The notes beneath the pieces were generated by a model. That model saw only the letters and a program-made list of their open reading frames with translations. It made no database searches and had not been told where the DNA came from. Below are positions 44,801 to 53,494 of a stretch of 64,000 bases of DNA, piece after piece. This DNA comes from an uncultured Acholeplasmatales bacterium (GTDB lineage Bacteria > Bacillota_I > Bacilli_A > Acholeplasmatales > Anaeroplasmataceae), in contig CALUXS010000006.1 in the NCBI GenBank assembly GCA_944324805.1, positions 1-64,000 of the forward strand, read 5' to 3'. How positions within the stretch are numbered: the stretch's first letter is position 1; each line of letters starts with the position of its first letter. A program made the translations under genes and the position numbers.

Positions 44801-45172
44801 GTTAATGATAGAAAAATAGTATTTCCATCTTTGTATAAGGAGCTTTATAACATTTTACTAAAGACTAATCATGATGATTATGTAACTTTAGATTTATTAT
44901 CAATTAAAATTAATAAATGTCATTTACGTGACAATAATGTAAAGAAAGATGAGAACTTAAAAAAAGAATTAGTCAACTTTGTTAATTACATAAAAAATTA
45001 TGTAGAAAAAGAAGAAGTTAAAGAAGAAAAAATTGAATTAAGCCCTATGGGGGAAACTTTACTAACTAACTTAGAAGATATGTTATCAGAGTATGGTACT
45101 TCTATTTCTAATAAAGAAAAGGAAATAATTTTAAAAAGCATTATAACAAAGTTAGGAAGTGATATTGAATGA
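41804..45172 (+). CDS. sspC: Large P-loop ATPase (SspC-like)
   Basis: 1122 residues. Walker A is GPYGKGKSY at 61-69 and Walker B is VIYDEFG with Asp250-Glu251, giving an AAA/STAND-like ATPase in the first ~400 residues. The long rest is helical with charged segments and no domain I can name. In Ssp systems SspC is the ATPase that works with SspB and SspD to place sulfur in one DNA strand. Size and position directly after the DUF4007 gene fit. GGAG stands 8-9 nt before the ATG, and the stop overlaps the next start (ATGA). Confidence 0.75.
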   Translation: MYKEYLEVSKNFKSSVNLEFDLNNEDKILEYIPTKDLCDVLKIYIKSIIEPDKLRSTILSGPYGKGKSYLMLMLTYLIGKRENKELLKKILKKIKLIDLELFELVKNLEDKQISLLPVIINNNTADDLNQRFMIALNTALNENDLSSLVPNSNFEEAISVIKEWKKEEKLGNFKLFESCLQKLSIDIDKLVNGLKKYDNDAFKSFKELFKCVSYGANFNPLINNDIAYIYNDVAIKLKKYGYSGIFVIYDEFGVFLENQSIDFEQRLNKIQNFAEKCNSSEQNELHLCLVTHKDFVLYSKSKSLNDTFQKISGRFKNVRFDRSLEENYEIIAQAIIKKPGYKKLVTKFKEERKEFIKNLSELEIFSEKELDFLVENGLPFNPLSIYFLVRVSEKIAQNERTMFTFLTDKEQMAFNYFIDNYDSLLNVDYLYEYFSPLIKDDEVFFEMYRKVSSLLNILDNELEKKLVKAVALFKIVNDEIKLPIRLGTLSLALDVEEEKLKNIIDTLIKNNFLKFDSVSGNLDFSILVDNNINAMLNQIIDSKLINYKLVDLLNEFEKDTFFVSNKYNFEYKMTRFMYQYYIDYESFMSLNDIRNIEKYNKADGIILNVLMVNNKDDLLNKLLSFKRPNIIVRNIKKRITKVEVKKFKTLKACKIALESKNLGVLERENLSLYYEELKGELSRYLDFIRLKSDFISVTDKEKLPDIIYDVFKTTYSETIIFNNEQINKNNLSSISTKARNNVGDIILKIMENDFRKTSLEMTIYDSFLESINNCEEIINLIKNIVLSGNDIKLINISKILEDSPFGIRKGVIPLLVAYVLSLLSGMDNAVLLYNNQQEIDLCTANLSSGLNDEKYSLRCMNFAKESYELVLRMLNSLTLKTQNNIQLDIKSIVLKLRENVYCYNPIIIRSNKKDNILNLSEIELSYLQELMKNDLNTFDLLLKKLPKILECKLENLDSNIIKVDKAIKSKEGLYYKKLNNEVRNIFESDISIKTGFEMLVNDRKIVFPSLYKELYNILLKTNHDDYVTLDLLSIKINKCHLRDNNVKKDENLKKELVNFVNYIKNYVEKEEVKEEKIELSPMGETLLTNLEDMLSEYGTSISNKEKEIILKSIITKLGSDIE

Positions 45173-46281
45173 TATACTTTGATAATGCAGCGACAACTAA
45201 TAAAAAGCCTAAAGAGGTAATAGAGGGCATTAATTATGCTTTAAGTAATTACAATTTTAATGCTGGTAGAGGTTCTTATAAAGAAGCAAAAAAAACCTTT
45301 AAAATGATAGAAGAAACAAGGGAAAAAATTGCTAGTTTAATAAATACAAGTAAGGAAAAGGTAGTATTTACAAGTTCAGCGACAGAATCTTTAAATAATA
45401 TCATTTATGGATTAGACTTAAAAAAAGAAGATGAAGTTTTTATTTCACCTTTTGAACATAATGCTGTTGTTAGAACCTTATATAAAGTTGGTGTGAATAT
45501 TAATTATATTCCTTTCAATAAAGAAGATTGGAGCCTAGAAAAAAATAAATTTTCTGATTTGTTAACTTTGAAAAAACCTAAGGCTATAATAATTAGCCAC
45601 ATAAGTAATGTTACAGGGTTTGAACTCCCATATAATGAAATTTTTGGCTTAGGTAAAGGATTTAATACAATTAATGTCCTTGATTGTGCTCAAAGTTTTG
45701 GAGTATATGATATCAATAAGGAAAGTGTTGATATATTGGTTTTTGCAGGTCATAAATCATTGTATTCATTGTTTGGTATTGCTGGATATATCAATATTTC
45801 GAATATAAAACTGCAGACCTATAAAGTTGGAGGAACAGGGACAGATTCATTAAATTTAGAAATGCCCCTAGAACTACCATCTAGGTATGAAGCAGGCAGT
45901 TTAAATGCAATTGGAATTTACTCTATAAATTGTGCAATTGATTTTCTAAAAAAGTCAAATTTTTCAGAAATTAAAAGAGAATTAGTCTTGTATTTACTAA
46001 AGGAATTAAAAAAAATCAAAGGGTTGATTATTTATGCTCCTAAAGACTATATACCAAGGGGGATAGTTTCATTTAATTTAGAAGGATACAAAGCTGACGA
46101 AGTTGGAACAATCCTATCTGAAGAATTTGATATATGCGTTAGAACAGGATATCATTGTGCACCTATAGTTCATGACTTTATTGACTCAAAAAAATACTTG
46201 GGTACGGTGAGAATAAGCTTTAGTGGCTTTAATACAAAAGAAGAAATAGATTGTTTAATTAATGCACTAAGGGAGATGTAA
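45169..46281 (+). CDS. sspA: Cysteine desulfurase (SspA/DndA-like)
   Basis: 370 residues of the class V aminotransferase, SufS/CsdA-like branch. It starts YFDNAATTNKKP, binds PLP through Lys196 in GHKS, has the cofactor loop LDCAQSFG, and carries the persulfide Cys330 in RTGYHCAP. It takes sulfur from L-cysteine and passes it to the SspD-like protein. Its start codon overlaps the stop of the ATPase gene, so it is a dedicated operon member and not the housekeeping enzyme. Many Ssp and Dnd loci encode this protein first or use a genomic copy; here it stands fourth. Confidence 0.88.
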   Translation: MIYFDNAATTNKKPKEVIEGINYALSNYNFNAGRGSYKEAKKTFKMIEETREKIASLINTSKEKVVFTSSATESLNNIIYGLDLKKEDEVFISPFEHNAVVRTLYKVGVNINYIPFNKEDWSLEKNKFSDLLTLKKPKAIIISHISNVTGFELPYNEIFGLGKGFNTINVLDCAQSFGVYDINKESVDILVFAGHKSLYSLFGIAGYINISNIKLQTYKVGGTGTDSLNLEMPLELPSRYEAGSLNAIGIYSINCAIDFLKKSNFSEIKRELVLYLLKELKKIKGLIIYAPKDYIPRGIVSFNLEGYKADEVGTILSEEFDICVRTGYHCAPIVHDFIDSKKYLGTVRISFSGFNTKEEIDCLINALREM

Positions 46282-46284
46282 GAT

Positions 46285-48420
46285 ATGGGATTTAAAGCAA
46301 TTGATAATTTGAAAATTAGCTATGAGACAAATAAAGATAACGTAATATTAGATTTCTATATCCCAGTTTTAAAAAATGCTAAAAAGTACTATCGTACAAC
46401 AGGTTATTTTTCTTCTAATATACTATTAGAGATTACTAATGGTCTTTCAAGTTTTATTAAGAATAATGGACATATGCGATTGATTGTCGCTCCTACAATC
46501 AGTAAAGAAGATTACGAGGCAATAAAAAGTGGATATGAATTAAGGGATTTGTTGACTGATAAAATTGTTAATTCTTTTGATGAGTTTGTTGAATACGACC
46601 AAAGAGAGGATAGATTCGGTTTATTATCGTATTTAATTAGAAATAATTTTTTAGAAATAAAAATTGTTGCCCTTGAAGAAAACAATGATAAAGCTATGTA
46701 TCATGAAAAAATTGGAATTATTTATGATGATGATGAAAATGTAATTGCTTTTACAGGATCAGCTAATGAAACATACAATGCTTATGTCAGTAACTTTGAA
46801 AGTATTGATGTGTTCTATTCTTGGAAACCAGGTGATTCTTTTCAAAGATGCTTAAACAAAGAAGAACGGTTTGAGAAGTTATGGAATGGTATGGTGTCAG
46901 GACTTGTTACAATAGATTTTCCTGATGCTATAAAGAATAAACTTTTGAAGTATGAAAATGGGAATTCCTTTATGAAAGTAGATGAAAATTTTATAGATAA
47001 ATTCCTAAAAAAAAGAAAGAATAATTTTTTATCATTTGATGATTTAAGAGAGTACCAAAAAGAAGCTATTTTAAAATGGGAGTCTAATTCGTATAAGGGT
47101 ATTTTTGATATGGCAACAGGTACAGGTAAAACATTCACCGCAATTGGAGCAATATTACGTTTGAGGGATAAGGTTAAGAGAACAATAGTTTTTGTATGTT
47201 GTCCATATATTCATTTGGTTGAACAATGGTATGAAGAATTGCAAAAATTTGGAATTAATTCTATTGTTTGTTATGGGGGAAAGAATTATGAAGAAAAATT
47301 GGATAGGGAAGTTTATAAATTTAAGAGAGGTAAAATAGATTTTTTATGTGCACTCTTTACTAATTTGACATTTAATGCTGATAAAAATAAAAAAAATATA
47401 TTATCATGTTTGAAAGATACATTACTAGTTGTTGATGAAGCACATAATTTTGGAGCTCCTAAAATAAGTAAGATGTTAGAAAATGATTTCAAGTATAGAC
47501 TAGCCTTAAGTGCCACTATCGATAGATATGGCGATGAGGAAGGTACTAGTAAAATATATGATTTTTTTGGCAAAAAATGCATAGAATACGATTTAGAACG
47601 TGCTATTAAAGAAAATTTTCTAACACCATATTATTATTATCCTGTAATTGTTTCTTTAACTGAAGATGAGCTTGAAGAATATAGAGAACTTAGTAAGTCA
47701 ATTTCTAAATATTTTAATAAAAATAAGAATAATGAACATTATAAGATGCTTTTAATAAAGAGAGCAAGAATAATATCAGGAGCTTTTAATAAAGTGGATA
47801 AATTAATTGAAATATTAGCTAGAGAAAGTAATAAGACTAATATTTTAATATACTGTGGTGCTGTGAAATATTCAAAAGTAAGTATAGATGATGTGTCTGA
47901 AGAAGATGTAAAGCAATTGAAAATTATTGTTCAGGCTCTGCTCAAGTTAGGGATAAAAGTTTCTACGTTTACCTCTAATGAGTCAGTAGAAGAAAGAATG
48001 AATATTATTGAGAATTTCAAAAATAAAAATATTCAGGCAATTGCAGCAATTAAATGCTTAGATGAGGGAGTTAATATTCCTTCAATCGAAACTGCGTATA
48101 TTCTGGCTAGTTCAACAAATCCTAAGGAGTATATTCAAAGAAGAGGACGTGTTTTAAGAAAAGCACCAAACAAAGTATATTCGTATATTTATGATTTTAT
48201 TACACTTCCTAGAAGTATATCAGCTGCTGAAACTTGTTCTTATGAAACACTCAAAATAGGAAGAGGATTAATCAAAAGGGAATTTGAGAGGCTAGAGGAA
48301 TTTTCTAGATTAGCTGTAAATAAATCAGAAATAATTAATATAAAGGATAATATTAGAAAAACATTTATGTTAGATAAAATTTTTTGTGATGATGAAGGTG
48401 ACAATTATGAATCTGAGTGA
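46285..48420 (+). CDS. PLD-nuclease / superfamily 2 helicase fusion
   Basis: 711 residues. The N-terminal ~200 residues carry a phospholipase-D-type nuclease half-site HEKIGIIYDD (His140, Lys142) with GSANE at 158-162. From ~260 on is a superfamily 2 helicase: ATGTGKT (277-283), DEAH (384-387), SATIDRYG, and motif VI QRRGRVLR. The combination is known from restriction-type helicases. Placed after the sulfur modification genes, it is likely the effector that unwinds or cuts unmodified invading DNA, comparable to the SspFGH module. I recall that module but not which letter belongs to which protein. Confidence 0.82.
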   Translation: MGFKAIDNLKISYETNKDNVILDFYIPVLKNAKKYYRTTGYFSSNILLEITNGLSSFIKNNGHMRLIVAPTISKEDYEAIKSGYELRDLLTDKIVNSFDEFVEYDQREDRFGLLSYLIRNNFLEIKIVALEENNDKAMYHEKIGIIYDDDENVIAFTGSANETYNAYVSNFESIDVFYSWKPGDSFQRCLNKEERFEKLWNGMVSGLVTIDFPDAIKNKLLKYENGNSFMKVDENFIDKFLKKRKNNFLSFDDLREYQKEAILKWESNSYKGIFDMATGTGKTFTAIGAILRLRDKVKRTIVFVCCPYIHLVEQWYEELQKFGINSIVCYGGKNYEEKLDREVYKFKRGKIDFLCALFTNLTFNADKNKKNILSCLKDTLLVVDEAHNFGAPKISKMLENDFKYRLALSATIDRYGDEEGTSKIYDFFGKKCIEYDLERAIKENFLTPYYYYPVIVSLTEDELEEYRELSKSISKYFNKNKNNEHYKMLLIKRARIISGAFNKVDKLIEILARESNKTNILIYCGAVKYSKVSIDDVSEEDVKQLKIIVQALLKLGIKVSTFTSNESVEERMNIIENFKNKNIQAIAAIKCLDEGVNIPSIETAYILASSTNPKEYIQRRGRVLRKAPNKVYSYIYDFITLPRSISAAETCSYETLKIGRGLIKREFERLEEFSRLAVNKSEIINIKDNIRKTFMLDKIFCDDEGDNYESE

Positions 48421-48577
48421 TAGAAAAAAAGTACAAATAAAAATGAATATTATTAATCAAATGATACAATTAACATACGGGGCCATAAATGAGCGTGAAA
48501 AGAAGGGGCTCTCTAAAAATGAGACAATCAAGAATTTAACTAATAAGATTGAGGAGTTGATAAGAGATGATAATTAA
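48407..48577 (+). CDS. 56-residue protein between helicase and SMC-like ATPase
   Basis: A small, charged, helical protein (MNLSDRKKVQIKMNIINQMI ... KIEELIRDDN). AAGGTG lies 7 nt before the ATG at 48407, better than the ATG triplets at 48386. It overlaps the helicase stop by 14 bp and the next gene by 11 bp, so it sits in the coding flow of the operon and is probably real. No family recognised. It may be an adaptor or a subunit often missed in annotation. Confidence 0.65.
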   Translation: MNLSDRKKVQIKMNIINQMIQLTYGAINEREKKGLSKNETIKNLTNKIEELIRDDN

Positions 48578-50546
48578 TAGCATTAAAATAAAAAATTTTA
48601 GACAATTTAAAAATGTTAATATTGACTTTTCAACAACTAGTGACAAAAAATTTACAATTTTATTAGGGGATAATGGATTTGGCAAAACTACATTGGTAAA
48701 GGCCTTTGTATGGTGTTTATATCGTTCTGTTGATTATGATGACTTGGTATTGAATAATGAAGTTGCTAGTAATTTAGTTTATGGCGAAAATAACAGTGCT
48801 GAAACAGTGGTTGAAGTTGATTTATTCCATAATGACAAAAAATATCATGTGACAACAAGACAAAAATTTTCTAGAAATATATCAGGAAATATTTCAAAAG
48901 GTGAACCTGTAACTTTAGTTCAAGAAGAAAATCCTAATAAAGGATGCATTAATTATCCAGCGAAGGACTCTAACTTTATAATTGACTCTATTTTGCCTAA
49001 TAATTTGAAGGATTTCTTTTTCTTTGAGGGAGAGAGAAATTCAATTAGTACATTATTAAAAAAAGGTAATTTATCAACAGCTGTTTCTAATATTTTAGGA
49101 ATAACAAAACTGGAAGTATTACGTGACTACTATAAACCAAATGTTGCAGAAAGTGTTACAAGTAGATTTAGAAATAAATTGATTGCTGATGATCCTATTG
49201 AACAAGCAACTATTGCGGAAAAAATAAAAGAATTACAAGATGAAATAGAGACAAATAATGGATATATTACTGATGCAGAAAATGAAAACCAACATCTTGA
49301 AGAAAAATATACGGAAAAGGAACAAATTCTAAAAGACAATAAAGAAGTTGGTGAAAAACAAGAAGAGAAATTGAAGCTAGAAAAAGAAAACGGCAAAATA
49401 ACTCTAAATTATGTAAACGATTTTTTCAATGTTATTAAACATTTCTCAAATAATTTTAAGGATATTTTACTATCATATATTTTTGAACAAAATGATATTA
49501 AAAATTTTTTCAAAGAAAGTAAATTAACTGGTAATAAGACTCTTTCTAATATCAATGCAAAAGCGATAGATGAAATGATTAATCGTGGATATTGTGTTTG
49601 TGGTACTAAAATAGAGACTGGGAATGATGCATATAAGCATTTAATAGAATCTAAAAATTTTATGATGCCTTTAAACTATGATAGTAGTATAAAAAATTAT
49701 TTAAGAAATGAAATTGATTCACAAAATTATTCTTTAGAATATGATAAGAAAATAGGAGAATATGTATCACAAGTTTTGGATAATTCTGATTTAGTATGGG
49801 ATAATGAACAACGTATAAAAGAAATAAAGTCCGATATAAATGGAATGCCAAACATTAGAGATATACAAAGTGAAATTGAAAATATTAGGAAATCTATGTC
49901 AACTAATGATGGACGAATAGAAGTTTATAATACGAAAAATGGACAAAATAGTGGTAAGATAAAGGATTTGCAGAAAAAATTAGATTTATTAATTGGTCAT
50001 ACTGAACAAAATGAATTTTATTTTACTTGTGTTTCGTATTGTGAATATTTGTATAAAAAAATCTCAGAAAATATAGTAAAAAGAAAGAATGATTCGCGTA
50101 CAAAATTAGTCGAATATGTAAATGAAGTTTTTGCACAAATTTATCATGGAAATGAAAGAAAAATAACAATAGATGAAAACTATAAAATAGAATGTGTGCT
50201 AAAGGACGGAAAAAAATTGGGACTAGGTAGTGGTGTAAAAACTGTTACAAGTTATTCGTTTGTTGCAGGACTAATAAAATTAATTAAGGAACAAACATCA
50301 GATGATGAAAGTGAAAGTTTAGATAATGTATATCCTCTAGTAATGGATGCTCCGTTTTCGACTACAGATGAAATACATATTGAAAATATTTGCAAGACTT
50401 TACCAAAATATTGTAATCAAATAATAATTGCTGTAATGGAAAAAGATTTTAATAGAGCTGTTAAAAATATTGACCACCTTATTGGAAAAAAATATAAATT
50501 TAAAAAAATAAATGAAAATATTACAGAAATTGAGGAGGTTAAATAA
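48567..50546 (+). CDS. DndD/SMC-like ATPase
   Basis: 659 residues. It opens MIINSIKIKNFRQFKNVNID with Walker A GDNGFGKTT at 34-42, as in RecF/SMC/DndD proteins. FFFFEGERN is a DndD-type line. A coiled coil (about 220-290 and 400-480) is interrupted by a hook-like pair CVC (Cys343, Cys345). Walker B is PLVMDAPFSTTDE (Asp594). Such ATPases bind DNA ends and, in DndFGH and SspFGH-like modules, drive restriction. The gene overlaps its two neighbours. Partner of the helicase-nuclease is the likely role. Confidence 0.85.
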   Translation: MIINSIKIKNFRQFKNVNIDFSTTSDKKFTILLGDNGFGKTTLVKAFVWCLYRSVDYDDLVLNNEVASNLVYGENNSAETVVEVDLFHNDKKYHVTTRQKFSRNISGNISKGEPVTLVQEENPNKGCINYPAKDSNFIIDSILPNNLKDFFFFEGERNSISTLLKKGNLSTAVSNILGITKLEVLRDYYKPNVAESVTSRFRNKLIADDPIEQATIAEKIKELQDEIETNNGYITDAENENQHLEEKYTEKEQILKDNKEVGEKQEEKLKLEKENGKITLNYVNDFFNVIKHFSNNFKDILLSYIFEQNDIKNFFKESKLTGNKTLSNINAKAIDEMINRGYCVCGTKIETGNDAYKHLIESKNFMMPLNYDSSIKNYLRNEIDSQNYSLEYDKKIGEYVSQVLDNSDLVWDNEQRIKEIKSDINGMPNIRDIQSEIENIRKSMSTNDGRIEVYNTKNGQNSGKIKDLQKKLDLLIGHTEQNEFYFTCVSYCEYLYKKISENIVKRKNDSRTKLVEYVNEVFAQIYHGNERKITIDENYKIECVLKDGKKLGLGSGVKTVTSYSFVAGLIKLIKEQTSDDESESLDNVYPLVMDAPFSTTDEIHIENICKTLPKYCNQIIIAVMEKDFNRAVKNIDHLIGKKYKFKKINENITEIEEVK

Positions 50547-51067
50547 TGTTTAATAAAAATTTGAGGCTAACAGGTAAGCATGCAAAAATTTTAAAAAGAT
50601 ATTCAAAGGATAAGCAAGCTGAAGAAACGCAAAACTTTACAGTTTTCTCAGACTTACCTACGGAAAGTCATAAAAAATATGATATTTACTTATTTAATAC
50701 GTTATATGATTGTTTTATTACAGCAACTTTAATAGGGATAATTGAAGATAGGAAGGCTGAATCAGATAACTCTATTGATGTGAACGCCACAATTTTTTCT
50801 GATAAACTTAATGCTTCACAGAACGAAATTGATAGAGTTTTTAAACTATTAGTTTTTACAAAATATAATTTAACTCTTGATGAAAAAATAAAAAAAGTAT
50901 TTACTTTAGAAAAAGTAGATGACGAAATGGATGAAAAAATTTTTTTAGATTATACAAGGGGTGGTCTAGAAATTATTGATGAAAAATTTAGTAGTTCGCA
51001 AAATATAAGGGATGTATTAATTAGTATTAAAGAAATTATAGAAAAATATTCATTAAATAAAAACTAA
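50546..51067 (+). CDS. 173-residue protein, last gene of the ssp operon
   Basis: A soluble protein, highly charged, with no motif I recognise. Notable lines are LRLTGKHAKILKRYSKDKQA at the start and YDIYLFNTLYDCFITATLIG in the middle. Its ATG overlaps the stop codon of the SMC-like gene (TAATG), after GAGGAGG, so it belongs to the same restriction part. It may be the third component of the effector complex. Function unknown. Confidence 0.7.
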   Translation: MFNKNLRLTGKHAKILKRYSKDKQAEETQNFTVFSDLPTESHKKYDIYLFNTLYDCFITATLIGIIEDRKAESDNSIDVNATIFSDKLNASQNEIDRVFKLLVFTKYNLTLDEKIKKVFTLEKVDDEMDEKIFLDYTRGGLEIIDEKFSSSQNIRDVLISIKEIIEKYSLNKN

Positions 51068-51123
51068 GTATATAGTATGAAATTGAATAAATTTAAATTG
51101 TCTTATATAAATGTGTTTACTAA

Positions 51124-51162
51124 AAAAAACGATTAAGCCTATTTTTGCTTAATCGTTTTTTT
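51124..51162. terminator. Bidirectional terminator, right edge of the island
   Basis: AAAAAACGATTAAGC / GCTTAATCG then seven T ends the eight-gene operon and also the opposing hflX gene. Confidence 0.92.
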
Positions 51163-52477
51163 AAGTTATAATTTCCTCTTTTTCGAACATTGCTAAAGTT
51201 GAATAATCTTTTTCGTTTATTATTACATCATAATAGATATAATCATTCAAATAGGTTTTAGCAATAATGTTTGCTTTTTCTTCAATAAGATTAATAATTT
51301 TACCTTCAGTGTATGGTATACTTAAATATGTGTGTATATAGTCTTTACTTAATTCCTTATATATTGCATCTGCAAGATTTTTTATTCCATCTTGCTTTTT
51401 GTTATTTATAAATGTGCAATTATATTCTTTGTATATAGTGCTATTTTTATCAAATTTTGCAATATAGTTTAATATTTGAACTGGAATTGTGCTTTTAGCT
51501 TTTAACTTATCTATTTTAGTAAACACTAGTAAAAAAGGAATATGATTAGCTTTTATTTGAGTTAGTACTTGATATGTAATTTGAAATTCTATAAAAGCAT
51601 AAGGAGAGGAAATATCAACAACGTAAAGTATTAAATCAGCCTCTTTAACTTCTTCTAAAGTGTGATAGAAGGAGTAAATAAGTGTTGTAGGTAGCTTTGA
51701 GACAAAACCTACTGTATCAGTTAGAATAAAGTTTAAATTATTATGAGATATACGTCTACTAAAAGTATCTAAGGTGGCGAACAATTCGTCTTTTTCATAT
51801 ACTTTTTTTTCTGTTTCTCTTTCAGTCAATGATAATAATGAGTTCATAGTAGAACTTTTTCCGGCATTTGTATATCCAACTAATGCCACAACCGGAACAT
51901 CATTTTTCTTTCGTCTTTCTATTTGATTTGTTTTTCTTTTTCTAATTTCTTCAAGTTCCTTTGTAAAGGCATATATTTCTTGTTCAAGAACACGTCTATC
52001 TAGCTCACGTCTAGTTTCACCTGCACCTTTACTGCTAAGTGATCCACTGCTGCCGCCTTCTCTAGATAATTCATTTTGTTCTAGAGCTAATCTTGGTAAG
52101 AGATATTTATTTTTAGCCAAGGCAATTTCTAATTTTGCCTCTTTAGTTTTTGCTCTTTTTTCAAAAATTTCTAATATTAAATAAGAACGATCAATTACTT
52201 TAGTATTTAGCAATTCCTCTAGATTACGGTTTTGACTTGGACTTAATGGATCATCAAAAATTACTACATCAGCATTATAGTCTATAATTAATACTTTTAA
52301 TTCATCGACCTTGCCTTTTCCTATAAATGTAACAGGATCGGGTTTATCTTTATTTTGTCTTATACTGTATACTACTTCATAGTTTAGAGGCTCTGCTAGT
52401 GCCTTTAGTTCATGTAAGGAATATTCTAGGTCGTTATTTAATTTTTTAAAGTAAACTCCAACTAAAATTGCACGCAT
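51161..52477 (-). CDS. hflX: GTPase HflX
   Basis: 438 residues. The HflX N-terminal domain has TFIGKGKVDEL, and the SREGGSSGSLSSKGAGETRRE segment is diagnostic. GTPase motifs are G1 GYTNAGKSS, G3 DTVGF and G4 TKID. A C-terminal extension of ~100 residues ends the protein. HflX binds the large ribosomal subunit and splits stalled ribosomes, especially under heat or antibiotic stress, in the cytoplasm. It marks the return to core genes after the island. AGAGGTGG precedes the ATG. Confidence 0.95.
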   Translation of the reverse strand: MRAILVGVYFKKLNNDLEYSLHELKALAEPLNYEVVYSIRQNKDKPDPVTFIGKGKVDELKVLIIDYNADVVIFDDPLSPSQNRNLEELLNTKVIDRSYLILEIFEKRAKTKEAKLEIALAKNKYLLPRLALEQNELSREGGSSGSLSSKGAGETRRELDRRVLEQEIYAFTKELEEIRKRKTNQIERRKKNDVPVVALVGYTNAGKSSTMNSLLSLTERETEKKVYEKDELFATLDTFSRRISHNNLNFILTDTVGFVSKLPTTLIYSFYHTLEEVKEADLILYVVDISSPYAFIEFQITYQVLTQIKANHIPFLLVFTKIDKLKAKSTIPVQILNYIAKFDKNSTIYKEYNCTFINNKKQDGIKNLADAIYKELSKDYIHTYLSIPYTEGKIINLIEEKANIIAKTYLNDYIYYDVIINEKDYSTLAMFEKEEIIT

Positions 52478-52498
52478 AATTCCACCTCTTTTCTTGTG

Positions 52499-52527
52499 AT
52501 TTTAGCATAAAAATTTGTGTTTGTAAA
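52499..52527 (-). promoter_or_regulatory. hflX promoter
   Basis: On the minus strand TTTACA-N17-TAAAAT, with TGC directly before the -10 (extended type), lies ~20 bp before the start codon. Confidence 0.75.
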
Positions 52528-52591
52528 CAAATCAAAAAAATAGAAAAATGCTCCTAAAAAGCAATTTTTCTAAATAAATGTTAAGTATACT

Positions 52592-52620
52592 TTGCAAAAG
52601 AAGAAAAAGATTGTTATAAT
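52592..52620 (+). promoter_or_regulatory. Promoter of the degV operon
   Basis: TTGCAA and TATAAT are exactly 17 bp apart, giving a start point shortly before the GGAGG site. Confidence 0.85.
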
Positions 52621-52642
52621 ATAAAAAATGGAGGAAATTAAC

Positions 52643-53491
52643 ATGGAAAAGATTAAATTATTAACAGATAGTACTTCAGATTTATCACCTGAATTACTTG
52701 CTGAATTTGATATAGCAGTTGTACCATTATTTGTAAATTTTGGTGAGGAAAGCTATAAGGATGGAATTGATATTACACCAGAGCTTTTATACAAAAAGGT
52801 AGAAGAATTAAATATGCTTCCTAAGACAGCAGCATATCCTATGGAAGGTTTCGTTGAGGAATTTTCAAAGTGGAAAGAATTAGGATATAAGATTATATAT
52901 ATGGGTATTTCTAAAAGTATGTCTAGAACATATGAAAATGCCTTTATGGCTGCTAGAGAGGTAGATGAAGAAAACATAAAGGTTTTTGACTCAATGAATT
53001 TATCTACAGGTATAGGTTTGCAATTATTAAAAGCAGGAAAAGCTATTCGTGAGGGAAAAAGTTTTGCTGAAGTTTGTGCTATTATTGAAAACAATGTGGC
53101 TAAGGTAAGAAGTCAATTTGTAATACCTACAATGGAATACTTATATAAGGGTGGAAGATGTAGTGGTATAACAAAATTTGTTGGGACTGTATTAAAAATA
53201 AAGCCAATAATTGAAGTTAGAAATGGAGCTATGCAGGTTGGTAAGAAGCCACATGGAAAGATGAAAGTGGCATTAGATGCAATGCTTACTATGTTAGATT
53301 TAGATGAAGGCAAAGTAGATCCTGATATGATTTTTGTTACACATGCCTTAAATTTTGAGGATGCTGCTTATTTGACTTTAGAAATAGAGAAGCGTTATCC
53401 ACATACTACTATATATCAAACTAGCGCAGGCTGTGTAATTTCTTCACATTGTGGAAAGGGAACAATTGGCATTTTATATATGCTTAAATAA
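52643..53491 (+). CDS. DegV-family fatty-acid-binding protein
   Basis: 282 residues. KIKLLTDSTSDLSPELLAEF, then VVPLFVNFGEESYKDG, are the DegV opening; IYMGISKSMSRTYENA and YLYKGGRCSG complete the family pattern. DegV proteins (FakB-like) bind one fatty acid in a deep pocket and present it to the kinase FakA for phosphorylation and use in phospholipids. Whether this one serves FakA is unknown. GGAGG lies within the first codons of the alternative ATG at 52628, so the ATG at 52643 is the start. It leads an operon of four genes. Confidence 0.92.
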   Translation: MEKIKLLTDSTSDLSPELLAEFDIAVVPLFVNFGEESYKDGIDITPELLYKKVEELNMLPKTAAYPMEGFVEEFSKWKELGYKIIYMGISKSMSRTYENAFMAAREVDEENIKVFDSMNLSTGIGLQLLKAGKAIREGKSFAEVCAIIENNVAKVRSQFVIPTMEYLYKGGRCSGITKFVGTVLKIKPIIEVRNGAMQVGKKPHGKMKVALDAMLTMLDLDEGKVDPDMIFVTHALNFEDAAYLTLEIEKRYPHTTIYQTSAGCVISSHCGKGTIGILYMLK

Positions 53492-53494
53492 GAT

